Source of the DNA: Yamagishiella unicocca
Taxonomy: Eukaryota > Chlorophyta > Chlorophyceae > Chlamydomonadales > Volvocaceae
Assembly (NCBI GenBank): GCA_003116995.1
Contig: BDSL01000136.1
Location: forward strand, 124,001-188,000
Length of the DNA: 64,000 bases
Reading direction: 5' to 3'
How positions within the stretch are numbered: the first letter of the stretch is position 1; each line of letters begins with the position of its first letter. Of this stretch, positions 1-12,000 are shown one piece after another. Position numbers and translations under genes: made by a program. Below the pieces are notes generated by a model that saw only the letters and a program-made list of their open reading frames with translations, was not told the DNA's origin and did no database searches.

Positions 1-144
1 GACAAAGTCATGGACGCCAAAGTATAATGTAGGTTTGCACTGCGCAAAACTCCAAGGATAGAGCTTGAAGTTGTCACCTATGTTGTGATGAAATTGGTAT
101 AGGAACCTTTTGTACCATAGTAAACATACTTCTTCAAAGCGGCC

Positions 145-2599
145 ATGGACGACGACTTGGAGATTAAAGGACCTGGCTATGACCCTATAGCAGACGAGTT
201 TGCAACGTAGGTATTGACTTGGACCGCGGCATGACTTGGCCCTTCGCTTAGTTCTCTTCGCCCCCGCAGATACGAGGACTACCTAGACAGCCAGATCAAT
301 AGCACAGATGTATACTACCTTGAGGACGTGGAGCTTGCGCGGCAGCTAGTGGAGCTCGGGTGAGAAGCCGGCAGGCGCCAGCGGGCAGGAAGCAGTGGCA
401 ATGACGCCATGTGTGGTAATCTGGGGGGGATTCTATATCGGTGGGCGATTGAAACACCGCGCGATTGAAACACCCGCATCCACGCAAACAGGCACTGGGG
501 TCTCGCGTGGACTTCCGACCCACATGCCTTCCCTTCTGTTCGTCTTGAAAAGTCCCCCATCTTTTCCCTGGGCGTTTCGGCTGTAGGATACGAGGGAATG
601 GGGAAGTCATCCGACGAGAGGAGTTCGAGCAGCGGAAGGAAGCATCCGAACAGGCGCGACAAGCGCGGTTAAACAAAAAGCCCAAGAAGCTCGCGTCGCA
701 GGGAAAGCACGTGGAGGAGTACCCGCTGCTGCAGGTGCGTTGTGTCGTACAAGAGGCGCGTCACATGGGCACATGCAAGCCCCCCCTCCATTAACCCCCT
801 CTCGGCCCCGGGGAATGGGGCGAAAAGACCGGTCACATGAGGTAGGAAACGAAGGGGGGGTGTATTATATTCGCGAATCCCGGAGGGGCGGGGGACACCG
901 CCGCTGCAGCGATTCCCAGGCGCCCAGGCGGCGTGCTTCTGACAGCGCCAGGCAAACTGGTGGGAGGTAGACACAGACTGGAGGGCTGCGGTGGGGGACG
1001 GCGAAGGCGACGCATCGTTGTTATCCGAACCCAACCTAGCCCAACCTAGCCCAACCTAGCCCAACCTAGCCCGACATGCCGTGTGCCCGGAAAGGGCGTC
1101 CGACCCAGCACTGGGTGCGGCGAGGCGACCCAGGGGCAGCGGGGCGCGCAGCGGCGGTTGCAGCCCAATGGCGACCACCGTTGGAGGTGGTAAGCATCGT
1201 GAAGTGCGGAGCCTCACCGCACCAGTCGCCGCGGCTGGCGCCGTGGCTGCGGCCCGCCCTGCACCTCCCGCCGCAACACCGCGCCCCCTCCCTCCCCCCT
1301 TGGTCGCTGCAGGCGCTCAAGGACCGCGAGGAGGCTGTCCGCAACGGCAAGCTCACCACCATCGTCTTCATCCGCGACAAGAACACCAAGGGCCAGGTGG
1401 GGGCAACACCCAACCGAACACAACGGGGCGGTAGGGGCGGTAGGGGCTGCTGCCAGCAGGCCGCGGTTGCGCCGTCACGCAGCTCCACACTCCCCCGCCG
1501 GACCACTCGGCCGACTGGTGTCCTTCCCACCCTGAAACAGCTGTGCCCCACCACCCCAACCTGAACCCGTCGTTCCCGCCTAGTCATAGCATCCCTTTCT
1601 CCTATATCGTTCCCACGGGCTTCCTCGTTGCCATCAGCCCACCCCACCCCACCCCAGCGCCCTCGAAGCGTCTGTTCTAAACGGTTTTCCTTTCGCACAC
1701 GGCTTTTCCTTGCAACCCTCGCACGTGTTGCTTCTCTTACCCCACTCATCCCGGACCCCTCTTGCGGCTGCCCGGTCCCCCGCAGGAGGTGTCGGGGTAT
1801 ATCGACTACGGCCACCGGCTCAAGACGGAGAGCATGGAGCCGTACTTCGACCGCAAGAAGCGGCTCATGCCCCGCCCCTCCGACCTGTCGTTCTACAACT
1901 GGGAGACGCAGATGTCCACTTCCAACCCCACACCCAACTTCCAGGTGCGGCCACGGAGGGGCCGTAGCTGCCACCTGTGGGGCGGAATGCGGAAAGGGGG
2001 GCGGGCGGCCCAGCCGGGGCGCATATGTGCGGGTTGACCGCGCTACCAGGTCTGCCGACGAGCACAGAAGGACCAGGGGCGTAAGTACATGGGTAGCTGA
2101 GGCAGTTCAGCCCCCGGGGGGTCTCCTGGATCCTGTTTCCGTTCCGCGGGTGGTCGGGACCTGAGCAAAGTCCCACACGTAATACTGCTGATCCTTCGCC
2201 TTCTGCTGCTGCTGCCCTCACCGCTGCTGCCACCGCTGCTGCTGCCACCGCTGCTGCTGCCACCACCGCTGCTGCCACCACCGCTGCTGCTGCCACCACC
2301 GCTGCTGCTGCCCTCACCGCTGCTGCTGCCCTCGCTGCTGCTGCCCTCACCGCTGCTGCTGCCACCGCTGCTGCTGCTGCTGCTGCCACCGCTGCTGCTG
2401 CCCTCACCGCTGCTGCTGCTGCCGCCAGGTGATCGCCGACAACGAGGCGGGGCTGCTGTTCAAGAACAAGCGGGACCGCAAGGTAATCAACGTGGACCCG
2501 CGGGCCAAGCCGGGAGACAACTCCACGCGCACGGAGCTGGAGACGTCAGAGTACCTGCAGGTGGTTGTGTACGACCACGTGACGAGGCGACGGAGCTGA
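145..2599 (+). CDS. CFAP299: Cilia- and flagella-associated protein 299 (CFAP299/FAP299)
   Basis: Six exons join in frame: 145-206, 270-359, 587-734, 1313-1396, 1786-1944 and 2429-2599, giving about 237 residues, close to the roughly 233 of the animal protein. Conserved blocks run in order. YEDYLDSQI and [16 protein letters not shown] are in exon 2, [12 protein letters not shown] in exon 3, [13 protein letters not shown] in exon 4, [12 protein letters not shown] and [12 protein letters not shown] in exon 5, and [17 protein letters not shown] and [14 protein letters not shown] in exon 6. The family is conserved in ciliated eukaryotes and linked to cilia and spermatogenesis; its biochemical activity is not established. 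The start is the ATG in GGCCATGG at 145, the first in frame, and it leads straight into the conserved region. Family assignment is firm; exon borders are read by eye but all keep phase. Confidence 0.93.
1031..1070. repeat. 10-bp tandem repeat in CFAP299 intron 3
   Basis: Four perfect copies of ccaacctagc lie end to end inside the intron between exons 3 and 4. No function is apparent. Confidence 0.85.
1664..1722 (+). repeat. Intronic dispersed repeat, family A (partial)
   Basis: Carries the family A core cgtctgttctaaacgg followed by a degenerate form of the cacgggtcttcctcg segment. It lies in CFAP299 intron 4, upstream of the acceptor at 1785. Confidence 0.55.
2202..2427. repeat. CTG/CCACCG trinucleotide-rich tract at the 3' end of CFAP299 intron 5
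   Basis: About 225 bases of imperfect ctg, ccaccg and ccctcaccg units run directly into the acceptor ccgccag before exon 6. The tract occupies the place of the polypyrimidine tract. In the antisense direction it reads as a poly-Ala ORF, which is a shadow. Confidence 0.85.
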
Positions 2600-3517
2600 A
2601 AACACATTGGGGGTAGAGTGCTGGGGGACTGGGGGCAAAATCCCTATATTCGCCCTGCGGGCGGATGCAGGAGAGCTACGCCTGCTTGCCTGCTGCCTGC
2701 CTGGGGACCGATGGGGACCCGCAGGAGGGGCGTTGCGCAGGAGGGGGGGCGGCAGCGCCTCGCCTCGCTGTCGCGGGGTCGCCGTGGTGCGGCTGGGTGT
2801 GAGGTCGTGTGCGGCGGCCAGCGATGCTGCCCGAAGGGACGGACGGGCCGGTGAGGCCGCCGGAGGAGCGTTGAGGTCGGCTGCAAGGTGGCTTAGCAGC
2901 GTTGTGGGTTTAGGCCCGCATGGAGACGTGCGGCTGGCGGGCGTGCGGCCGCGATGGAATGGCGGATAGAAGCGGTGCTGCCCCGCGGGTCGGTCGGCAG
3001 AAGGACCGCATTGCAATGCGGGACACTGCGTATGGCTGAAATTGTGCTTTGCTTGCAACCATAAATGTGCGCAACCAAGGAGGCTATTGTAGGTCGGGCA
3101 GCGAGCGACCGCAGGACTGTGACGGCTTCAATGGCACCGTTTCGGCTTGACCTGACTTGCGCCATCATGATCAGCACACAATAAACTGTGCATATTATGG
3201 TGCAGAAATGCACGGCCGTTAAGCATGATCATGTAAGCGCTGTTCATTAACACATGCGCATACCGGTAGAGTTGGATCCTCCTAGCCCCATACCTACACC
3301 ATATTAGTATTGCATAATTTTATTCTTACGACATACCAAGTTTATTGAACGGCGGTGTATAGGCAAGAAACGACGCGGGCCCTAAAGTGGATACATTGTG
3401 GCCGACGTGGCATTTCCCCCGCTTTGACCAATACCTTTGGCCACTGTGCAAGCTATTATCCTTGTCGTAAAACGTCCACGTCACCGTCAGGTTGATCGAC
3501 GTTAGGTCTGGTGACGC
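2600..3517. other. Intergenic region with CFAP299 3'UTR
   Basis: No convincing coding signal. GC drops sharply after about 3000. The interval should hold the CFAP299 3'UTR and the promoter of the F-box gene; no clear TATA box was recognised. Confidence 0.6.
3232..3236 (+). promoter_or_regulatory. Candidate TGTAA polyadenylation signal for CFAP299
   Basis: TGTAA is the usual poly(A) signal in chlamydomonadalean algae. This copy lies about 630 bases after the CFAP299 stop in an AT-richer stretch. The distance fits the long 3'UTRs of the group but is not proof. Confidence 0.4.
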
Positions 3518-6500
3518 ATGGGCCCCGTTAGCGACGCCATCCTCAGCGGCCAGCTATCAACTGCGCTCAGCTTCCAGCAGCCCTGCAGCTCTTCCGAACC
3601 TTTCTCGCAACTCCCTTTGCGTGTCTTCGGGGAATGCCTCCCCGTCAGGCTGGATGTGGCAGAGGCTGGCGGCGTGGCGGAGGCAGCCGCTGCTGCAGAT
3701 GGCCCAGCTGCGGCTCTCATCCCGCCCCTGCTAGCTCTGCCGGACGCGATGCTGATGCTGGTGGCGGCCCGGCTGCCCTCTCCGGACAAGAAGGCCGCGC
3801 GGCTGGCCTGCCGTGCGCTGCGCTCCGCCGTGGGGGGCGCCGTCGCTTCCCTCCTGTTGACTGACGCCAACCTGCCGTGTTTGGCTCCGGTGGATCCTAA
3901 CCAGGCTCCTACGCTGGCCCACCCTCGCCGCCACGCGCCCCTGCACCTCTCCTTCCCCAACCTCACACACCTCTGCCTCGCCCTCTCACCCGCCGGCTAC
4001 GACTGCCGCCAGAGCGAGCTGCTGCGCTGCCTGCTGCGCTACAGCCTTCCGGCGCTGCGCTGCCTCCGCTGCCTGGACCTCTCACTGGCGTGCCGCGACG
4101 TGGTGCTCGGCCGTACGGCAGCAGAGCTGTACGACATATGGGCCATCATTGTCGAGGGGCTCCCCGTGGGCCGGCCGGTGCGAGTGCTGCTGCACCCGCC
4201 CGCCGCACTGGCCGCCACGGGGGCGGCTGCTGCTGCTGCTGCAGGGGCGGGCGGGGCGGGGGCAGGTCAGGGCACCGCCGCCACAGCGGCCTCAGCAGCA
4301 GCCAATGCCTACCTACGAGCAGGAGGCGGCGGCAGTAGCAGCCGGAGTTGCCTCACCGGCAGCGGCGCTGACACGGGTATTGCTAGCCTTGGCGGGTTCG
4401 GATGTGGCGGCGGCGGCGGCAGCGGCGGCGGCGGCAGCGGCGGCGGCGGCGGCGGCGGGAGAGGCGCGGACGCAGCTACACCCTGCGCCGCCCAGACCAG
4501 CGGCAGCGCTGTACAACCCGCAGACGGCGGCGGCGGCATCAGCGTCGCCGCCATCAGCTGCACCCACATGTTGGCGTACATGATGGCCCTCCTGGGCGCA
4601 CGTCGGCCCGCCGCCGAGGTACGGCTGGTGACGGCGCCGCTGGCCAGCAAACGGTACGACAAGCCGCGGATCCCCTCCTTCGAAGAGCTGCTTGCGGCGC
4701 TGACGCCGCCGCTGCTGTCATGCGGTGGCGGCGCCGCCGCCGCCGCTAGGTGTCCTGCTATGACGGGTCTGGTCCTAGGGCCTGACAGCTTCGACACCAC
4801 CAGCACAACCCGCGCCGGCGCCGCCTCCCCCCCCGCCCCCGCCCCGCTGCACCCCTGGCTCATACCCAATCCGCTACAACTTCACCCATCGCACCAGCAG
4901 CCGCCAAACCAGCCGGGCCCCCCCCGCGCCCCTGACCCGCCCGCCTGGTTCAATTCCTCACCCAACACACCTCAGCCCCCCGCCGCCCCCACCGCACCCA
5001 GTGCGGAGGGCGGCGGCCCCTCCTGGCTCCCGTTGCTGGCCGCCGCCAACGGCCCCTCGACCCCCCTGGAGCAACTCACCCTGTGGGAGGCCTGGCCGCT
5101 GGCGGCTCTGCTGCGGACCGGCCGCGGGGGGGCGGGGGCCGGGGGGGCGGGGGCCGGGGGGGCGGGGGCCGGGGGGGCGGGGGCCGGGGGGGCGGGGGCC
5201 GGGGGGGCGGGGGCCGGTCCGCAGCAGAGGTGGGAGGGGCAGGCGGGGGCCGGGGGGCCCTCCCTGCCCGGCTGGCATGCGGCTGCAGTCACGGCCCCCT
5301 GCCCCCGCCTGCCCCTCCCACCTAGCTCCCTCTGCCCTGCCCCTGCCTGCCTGCTGGGTCTGAGGAGGCTGGTGCTGTCGGATCAGCAGGTGGGGTCTGG
5401 GGTGGAGGGAGGAGAAGCGGTGGAACGGAGGAAAGGGGGCAGAGAGGGCGGGGCCATGGAGGGCGCTGGCGTGGTGGCCGGTGTGGGCGGGGCACCTCTG
5501 CTGGAGGGAGGACGTGAGGAAGGGAAGGGAAGGAGGGGCCACGTGCCGAACGTACACACGCCTACACCGTACTTAATGATGGTGATGCTACTGTGCTGCT
5601 GCGGCCCCCCCCTCCCTCCCCCCCCAGCGCCAGGTTTCCTCGCATCCACGGGTCTTCCTCGAACCCTCCCAGCGCCAGCTATTAGACTCATGTCGTCTAA
5701 TCGATCTTCATGCCCCCCAACCCCCCAGGCGGTGCTGGACCGCGACCGTCTGTCCGCGGCTGCTCTGGCCCCCCTGGCCCCCCTGACCGCCCTCACGCGG
5801 CTGGAGCTGGCCTCGCTCACCATACCGGCGGTGCCGCAGGGAGCAGCAGGCGGGGGAGCGGGCGGGGGCGGTGCGGGCCGCAGCGGGGGCGGGCGGGGTA
5901 AGGGCCGAGGCGGCGGGCGGGGCGGCAAGGCGGCGGCTGGGGGCCTGCCCTTCACTCCCCTGCCCCAGGTGGGTGTATGTGCGGGGTGTGTGGGAGGCCC
6001 GGGGGGGGGGGAGAGTGGGGCTGCGACCAGGAGGGGGGGGGAGGAAGCGCGTGGTACGGCACACATGAGGACCGGGGGCTGGGTGGAGACGGGTTGGACA
6101 CTCGGTCCAGGTTGATCCAGGAGGAGTAAGGGGGCAGCGGCGGCGGGGGGGGCGGGGCCGACTGGAGGACAACCGACTCGGCGCGGAACCAACTGTCACT
6201 GCCAACCGCCTAACCGCCCAGGTCCGCCACCTCAGCGTCTACCATGCCCTCCGCGTCATCTCGCCCCTGGAGGGCGGCGGCGGCGACGGCGACGGCGGCT
6301 GGCTGTGCAGCGACGCCTGGCCGTACGGCGGCGGCAGCCGCGGCGGCGGCGGCGGTGGCGGCCCGCTGGCGGCGCTGTTCCCCTGTCTGTCCCACCTGTC
6401 CGCCGGTGTGACCCCAGGGCTGCCCGGCCGCCCGGCTTCGGAGCGGTGGGGCTACCTGGCGGGTCTGGGCCGCAGCCTCACCTCGCTGCACCTGCGGGCG

Positions 6501-8371
6501 GTGGCGGCGGATGATCTGTGTTTGCAGGTGGTGCAGGGGGTTGCAGGGGGTTCGAGGGGGTTGCAGGGGGTGGGGGGGGTTGCAGGTGTGTGTGGGGGGG
6601 GGTGCAGGTGGGGAGGGGTGCAGGTGGGGGCTGGGAGGCGGAGGCCAGGACAATGGGCGGCGACCGGGGCTGCAGCCTGCGTGCTGTACCCGCAGGGAGG
6701 GGAGGGGGGGAGCGCGAGAGGAGCATCTTGACTGGAATGGAGGGCAGCCTGTGTGCCGCCCCGCCTGCCGCCACTGCCAAACCCGACATCACAAGCTAAT
6801 CAATTTTCCCGCCGCACCTCTTCCTCGAAACTCCCCGCACCTCCTCCCCACCTTCCTCACCCTCCCTCACCCTCCCCCACCCTCTCTCTCACCCCAGGGC
6901 CGCAGTGAGGCGCTGGCGGCCCTGACGCGAGTGACATCGCTGCGACTCTCGGCGGAAAGCGGCAAGGTGCGCCGTACAGCCATCTGATGCCGTACATAAT
7001 GCTTCTTTGCTCGTTGGCTCCTTATCCTGCCACCTGCCCTCCCGGGGCTTGGGGCTCCCTCCCTCCCTGGTCCCTGCCTCCCTCCCTCCCTCAGGTTGTC
7101 ACCCCCCTCCTCGTGTACCTTACTTGTAACCCCCTCCTCGTGTACACCCGCCCTCCGCTGCTGCTGTCCGGAGGCCCCAAAACGCTTTCCGCACTTCCTC
7201 CCACCGCCACCGCCACCTCAAATCACCGCCACCTCAAATCACCGCCACCGCCCCCCCCCGCAGATCGACGGTGTTCGCGGTCTGGCCCGCACCGTGTCGT
7301 GCCTGGGGCAGGGGCTGGTGGCGTTGCGACTGTCCCGGCTGGCGACGCGCGGGACCGACCCGCGGGTCGCCGAGCTGGTGCTGCCCCGCCTCACCCGCCT
7401 GGCCTTCCTGGCCTGCTCCGGCGACCTGGTGGCGGCGTTCGACGGAGTGGCGCTGAGCGCCGTACGACTGAGCCGCATGGAGGTGGGGCGGGTTTCGGGT
7501 TTAGGGTTTAGGCTGAGGGCCTCCCTGGAGCGCGTCGAGGGCATGGGTGGCGGCTTCGCACCTGCTGCACCACACCACATGAAAGTGTCCTGAACCGCCC
7601 GCGCACACCACCACCGCCACTGCCCGGGGGGCGGGGCGGGGGCAGGGGCGACTGCCCTGACTGATGCTCGCCTCTACGCCCTGCCCCGCCCCGCCCTGCC
7701 TCCCCCTACCCGCCCCGGCCCGCAACCCCATTTCCTCCGCCGTACGCTCCGAAACCGCCGTGCAGATCCGCGAGTGCGACACCATCCGCCTCTCAGACCT
7801 GCAGTGGGCGCTGGAGCGGCAGGTACGTCTCCAGGGAGGGGCGGAGCGGCGGGAGGTGGAAGCGGCAGCAGGGGCAGGAGGGGGAGCGTGCCAAGACGTG
7901 ATTGAGCCCGGTAGCGCGGACAGAGCCACGACGCGATCCGGCTTCCTTGTAACAATTCTGAAAAAACCTAAAACCCTAACTCCCGTCCCCCTTCCTCCGC
8001 TGCACTTCCCATGTCAAGTTACCGGCCCTCTTCTGTACCCCCCCCTCCGTCTGTTCTCAACGGTTTTTTCGGGCATCCACGGGTCTTCCTCGAACCCTCC
8101 GCTGCTGCCTCCGCAGGTGGGCCTCCGCCAGCTGGTGCTGCGGGACTGCCCCGGCCTGGCCGCACCCGCAGCCCTCGCAGCACTGCGCGCAGCCCGGCCC
8201 GCGCTGCGGGTGTCTCTGTGCCGGGTGGATGGGTCGGAGGCGAGGGCGCTGCGGAGGAGCAGGCACGCGGCGGGGCTGGCGGTGGTGGCGCCGGGGGGCG
8301 CGGAGGGGCGGAGCCAAGTGGTTCCGGAGCCGATGTACGGCATGACCGCGGACGACCTGGATGAGCTGTAG
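3518..8371 (+). CDS. F-box-like, leucine-rich-repeat protein
   Basis: Seven exons join in phase: 3518-5389, 5729-5968, 6222-6527, 6898-6966, 7264-7482, 7766-7822 and 8117-8371, giving about 1005 residues. Residues about 73-110 (LPDAMLMLVAARLPSPDKKA and the following RLACRALRSAV) fit an F-box, the motif that docks on Skp1 in SCF ubiquitin ligases. Degenerate leucine-rich repeats follow: LTHLCLAL, LRCLDLSLA, LTRLELASLTI, LTSLHLRAV, VTSLRLSAE, LVALRLSRLA, LRQLVLRDCPGL. Long Gly, Ala and Pro tracts interrupt the LRR region, including a run of GGAGA units. An F-box/LRR pair suggests a substrate adaptor, but the F-box is weak and the substrate unknown. It could instead be a plain LRR protein. The start is the first ATG of the long ORF. 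Confidence 0.75.
5126..5215 (+). repeat. 15-bp coding minisatellite, extremely G-rich
   Basis: Six copies of a 15-base unit (seven G, C, five G, CC) lie inside exon 1 of the F-box gene and encode repeated GGAGA. Unit length is a multiple of three, so copy-number change keeps the frame. Dense G-runs predict G-quadruplex potential on the coding strand. Confidence 0.85.
8049..8101 (+). repeat. Intronic dispersed repeat, family A
   Basis: tctgttctcaacgg, then a T-run, then catccacgggtcttcctcg, in the last intron of the F-box gene and 15 bases before the acceptor. The best related copies are at 21053, 22910 and 25903. Confidence 0.75.
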
Positions 8372-9043
8372 GGCCGGAAGGGCCGGGTCGAAGCTGGGGT
8401 GTGTGTGGCGGAGCGGAGAGGCTCTGGGTGCGGTGTAATGTGGGCTGGAAGCTTGGAAGCCAAGTGCGTGGAGCAATGGATACTCAGCAGGGGAAATCGG
8501 CGTGGTCGCAAGGAAGATGTTCAGATGTGGGTTCAGTCGGGGATTGAAGCGCATTTGCTGCAGGAGGGCCAGAGCATCGACCATCCGTAAAAGCAAACAG
8601 GCCAGCCGGCAACCAACGGAATCGCACTACGATATAGCTAGCATATCTTTAGAGTACGAGTATTACAGTACGAGTTTTATAACATATCTTAACCTTTGTC
8701 GCGGCTGGATACGTGTCATAATCGCGGTCGGTAGTTTCGGGAAATCAGATCTTCGGAGCCGCTGCATCGCACGTACCACATTGCACATCCAAAAGATATT
8801 ATTAGGTTCATGGAAACTATGACAATTCGCATGATACTGACCTGGTGTGTCCGATGGGGGCAACCGTCGTCCTAGATTATAATCGCATATATGCCATCCG
8901 CACTGAACTGCGTATGCCCTTGCCATTATATTCTTATTCCTAGCTAAAGCCAACTTAAATATTTACGCCTTGATCACGGACAGCTGCACGGCGTCTAACT
9001 GTTGTAACGCTCTCTGCAATCGGCTCCCTGCCCGCACCTTACC
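8372..9043. other. Intergenic region between the F-box gene and PDAT1
   Basis: The first part is F-box 3'UTR. The part from about 8600 to 8970 is AT-rich and non-coding and probably holds the PDAT1 promoter. No gene seen. Confidence 0.6.
8434..8438 (+). promoter_or_regulatory. Candidate TGTAA polyadenylation signal for the F-box gene
   Basis: TGTAA lies 63 bases after the stop at 8371, inside the sequence ggtgtaatg. It is the first in-orientation copy. Confidence 0.5.
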
Positions 9044-12000
9044 ATGAGCAAAGCACGTCGAAGGAAGAACGCCGTCGCAGACGGCCCAATCTCCGAGGCT
9101 GCCACCTCGACAGCCCGACCCGACCCGGCGCCCCACCCCGCGGCAACTGCACGCGACCGCGGCGCTTCCGGCTCCAGCGCTCCCGCAGCAGCAGCAGCGG
9201 CAGCCCACAACGGCCCCGCCGGCTCCGAAACCACGAAGCACAGAGCAGGGGGCGCGGCTGGTAAAGGCGCGCCACAGCAGCGGCGTCACGGCGGCTTTGG
9301 CGGCGGCGGGGGTGTGGGCGCGGATGGCGGCCCCACCAGCGGCGCATCCGCCAAAACGCCGGCGCCGTCAGCTTCCGCCCCGCGCCGTGCCGCCCCCAAG
9401 CCCCCCTCCCTCCTTCAGGGCAGCAGCACCGGCAGCAGCGGCAGCCTCCCCGGGCGGAAGCGCCACAGCCGGCTGTGGTGGGGGCTGCAGTGGGTGGTGG
9501 CGGTTGGGGTGGTGGCGCTGGCACTGGCGCTGGTTCCTCGGCGACTGATGGAGGTGGGTCGGGGACACCGCGGCTGGGCGGCCAGTGCGGTGGCGGGTGG
9601 GTCGGTGGGTCGCTCCCGGTGCCATCCGGCAGGGCCCTGCATCACCAGCTGTCGTACAGTGCGCAGCTTCACAGTCAATATACCGTACTTACGGCATCAT
9701 GACGCGTCATGCACCTACTGGCGCGCCACCACCTCCCCACTGTTCCCCTGAGCACCTTCCCCTCCGTACCCCGTACCTCCTCCCCCCACGCTGCTGCGCC
9801 GCTGCTGCAGGACGGCCCCCACTCGGTTTCGGAGCTGCTGCATGACGGGCTGAGCCTATCCCGCCTCAACGTCACCCTGCCGCTGCTGTCGCTGCCCCGC
9901 CCCTCCCTGGACGCCATCGTCGCCTCCACCGGCTTCAACGTCTCAGTGCTGCTCGGCCTAACTGAAACCCTAACCGACACCTTCAACGACCTAACCGACA
10001 CCCTCAGCGGCGGCCGGCTGTCCGTCACCATGCAGCTGCGGGCACTGCTTGCGCAGCTGCCGGCGTTCAGTCTGCCCGTACAGCTGGGGGGCGGGGGGGT
10101 TAACGGCAGCGCCGACGGGGCGAGTCTGCGGCCGGGCCTTATGATGTCGCAACGCGGCTACAAGGCCAAGCACCCAGTGGTGATTGTGCCAGGTGGGTCT
10201 CTGCGGGTTGGGCAAGTCGCATGTGCCGCCCTCCTCCGGCCTCCTATGCATGCGCCCACAAAATCGGTGTCCGACGACCGTGCGCCAACTATCCTGTCCC
10301 TGTTGCGTAAGCGGCTTTTTTGCCCCCCCCCCCCCCCCCCCGGGTTTTCACACCACCCCCGGGTTCCTATCCAGCGCCGACCCCCGGTTGCCCTCTTAGG
10401 CAATACCCCCTCTGACCCCCACCGCCTGTGCCACTCCCCCCCCGCCCGCCTGCCGCCGCCCCAGGCTTCGTGACGTCGGGTTTGGAGCTGTGGTGCGGAC
10501 TGCCCTGCGGTCAGCGCTACTTCCGACAGCGGATGTGGGGCACGATGGCCATGGTGCAGGTGCGGGGGGGGGGTGAGCGGGGTGCAGGTGCGGGGGGGGG
10601 GGTGGAGGAGACCTGTGGTGCAGGAGGGGGCTGCGGGGGCTGCGGGGGAGGTTGCCGGGGGGGAGGGGGGCAGGGCACGTATGCGGGTTACATGCCGTGT
10701 CGCAGTGCCGCAAGGGCGTGCGGACACACACGAGGGGGCGCACGAGCCCTACAGCTGGGCTACCCTTCCTTCCTGGGCCCCCCCCTCCCGTGGATTCGCG
10801 GATTCTCTTATACCCCCCCCCCCCGCGGCCCCCGACATCCTCCTCCTCTCCCCGGCAGGCCTTCCTGACGGATCCCGCCTGTTGGTTCAGTCACATGGAG
10901 CTGGACCCAGCAACTGGCCTGGTGCGTGTGCGTGTGCGTGTGTGCGTGTGCGTGTGTGTGTGCGTGTACGTGTGTGTGTGTACGTGTGTACGTGTGTGCG
11001 GGCGGGGCGGAATGGAGGGCCGCTGGTTAAACTCAATGTGGGCTGGGCGCAGCAGGGTGGCCCGAGCAGGGTGTCGTACCCGGCATACCGACACCTGCGT
11101 CTCCAACAGGTGCGCATATCAACGCAGATCTACCTGTCGTACGTGTCGGTTATGTAGGATCCGGAGGGCATCAAGATCCGGGCGGCGGTTGGTCTGGAGG
11201 CGGTTGACTACTTCATCCAGGGATACTGGTGAGCGGGGGGGGGGACCTGGACGGGGGGCGTTGCGAGGAAACCCGTGTACGAAAGAAGGATAGACGTTGG
11301 CGGGGGGGGGCGGTGAGGAGGGACCCGCTGCCGCTGCTGCTGCCCGGCTGCTGCTGTTGCTGCTGCTGCTGGAACCTAGTACAACACTGACATGTTGATG
11401 ATCTGCCAACTCCACCGATCCCGTACCCTACCTTACTCCTGCTGCTGCTGCTGCTGCTGGTGACCGCTCCAGGGTGTGGGGCAAACTGGTGGAGGCGCTG
11501 GCGGACGTGGGGTACGACAGCAACAGCCTCGTCAGCATGGCGTACGACTGGCGCCTGGCCATGCCGCTGCTCGAGGTTCGTGAGGCAACGGGGTTCGGAG
11601 GTGTCGGGGGAGCGGCGAGTGCCCGTATCCTTTAACCACTCTAATCCCCCCTCGACTCCCCTAAGCATCCGCTCCTCCCGTCTTGGGCTCCTGCCACGGC
11701 GGCTATCTGCCATTCGTAATTTTTAACTAAAAACGGCCAACCGCTACCGTCCCCGCCGCAGGAGCGCGACGGCTACTTCACTCGTTTGCGCGCCGCCGTT
11801 GAGGCCCTGACGCAGGTGCACGACGAGCGGGTGGTGGTGACGACGCACTCGTACGGCGAAAACGTGGTACGTACGGCACACGCGCCTCTTCCCTCTTCCC
11901 TGGCCCCGACATATGAATTAAAGTTTCATTTAAAACGTATAATATATAGGAAGTTCATTACAGTTTAATGGGATGCTCGTTCTGCCGCATGAACGTCAGA

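Noticed and set aside
25..140. Stretch left of CFAP299 as the end of another gene
   Set aside because: AT-rich, no open frame joins the edge, and it fits the CFAP299 promoter and leader.
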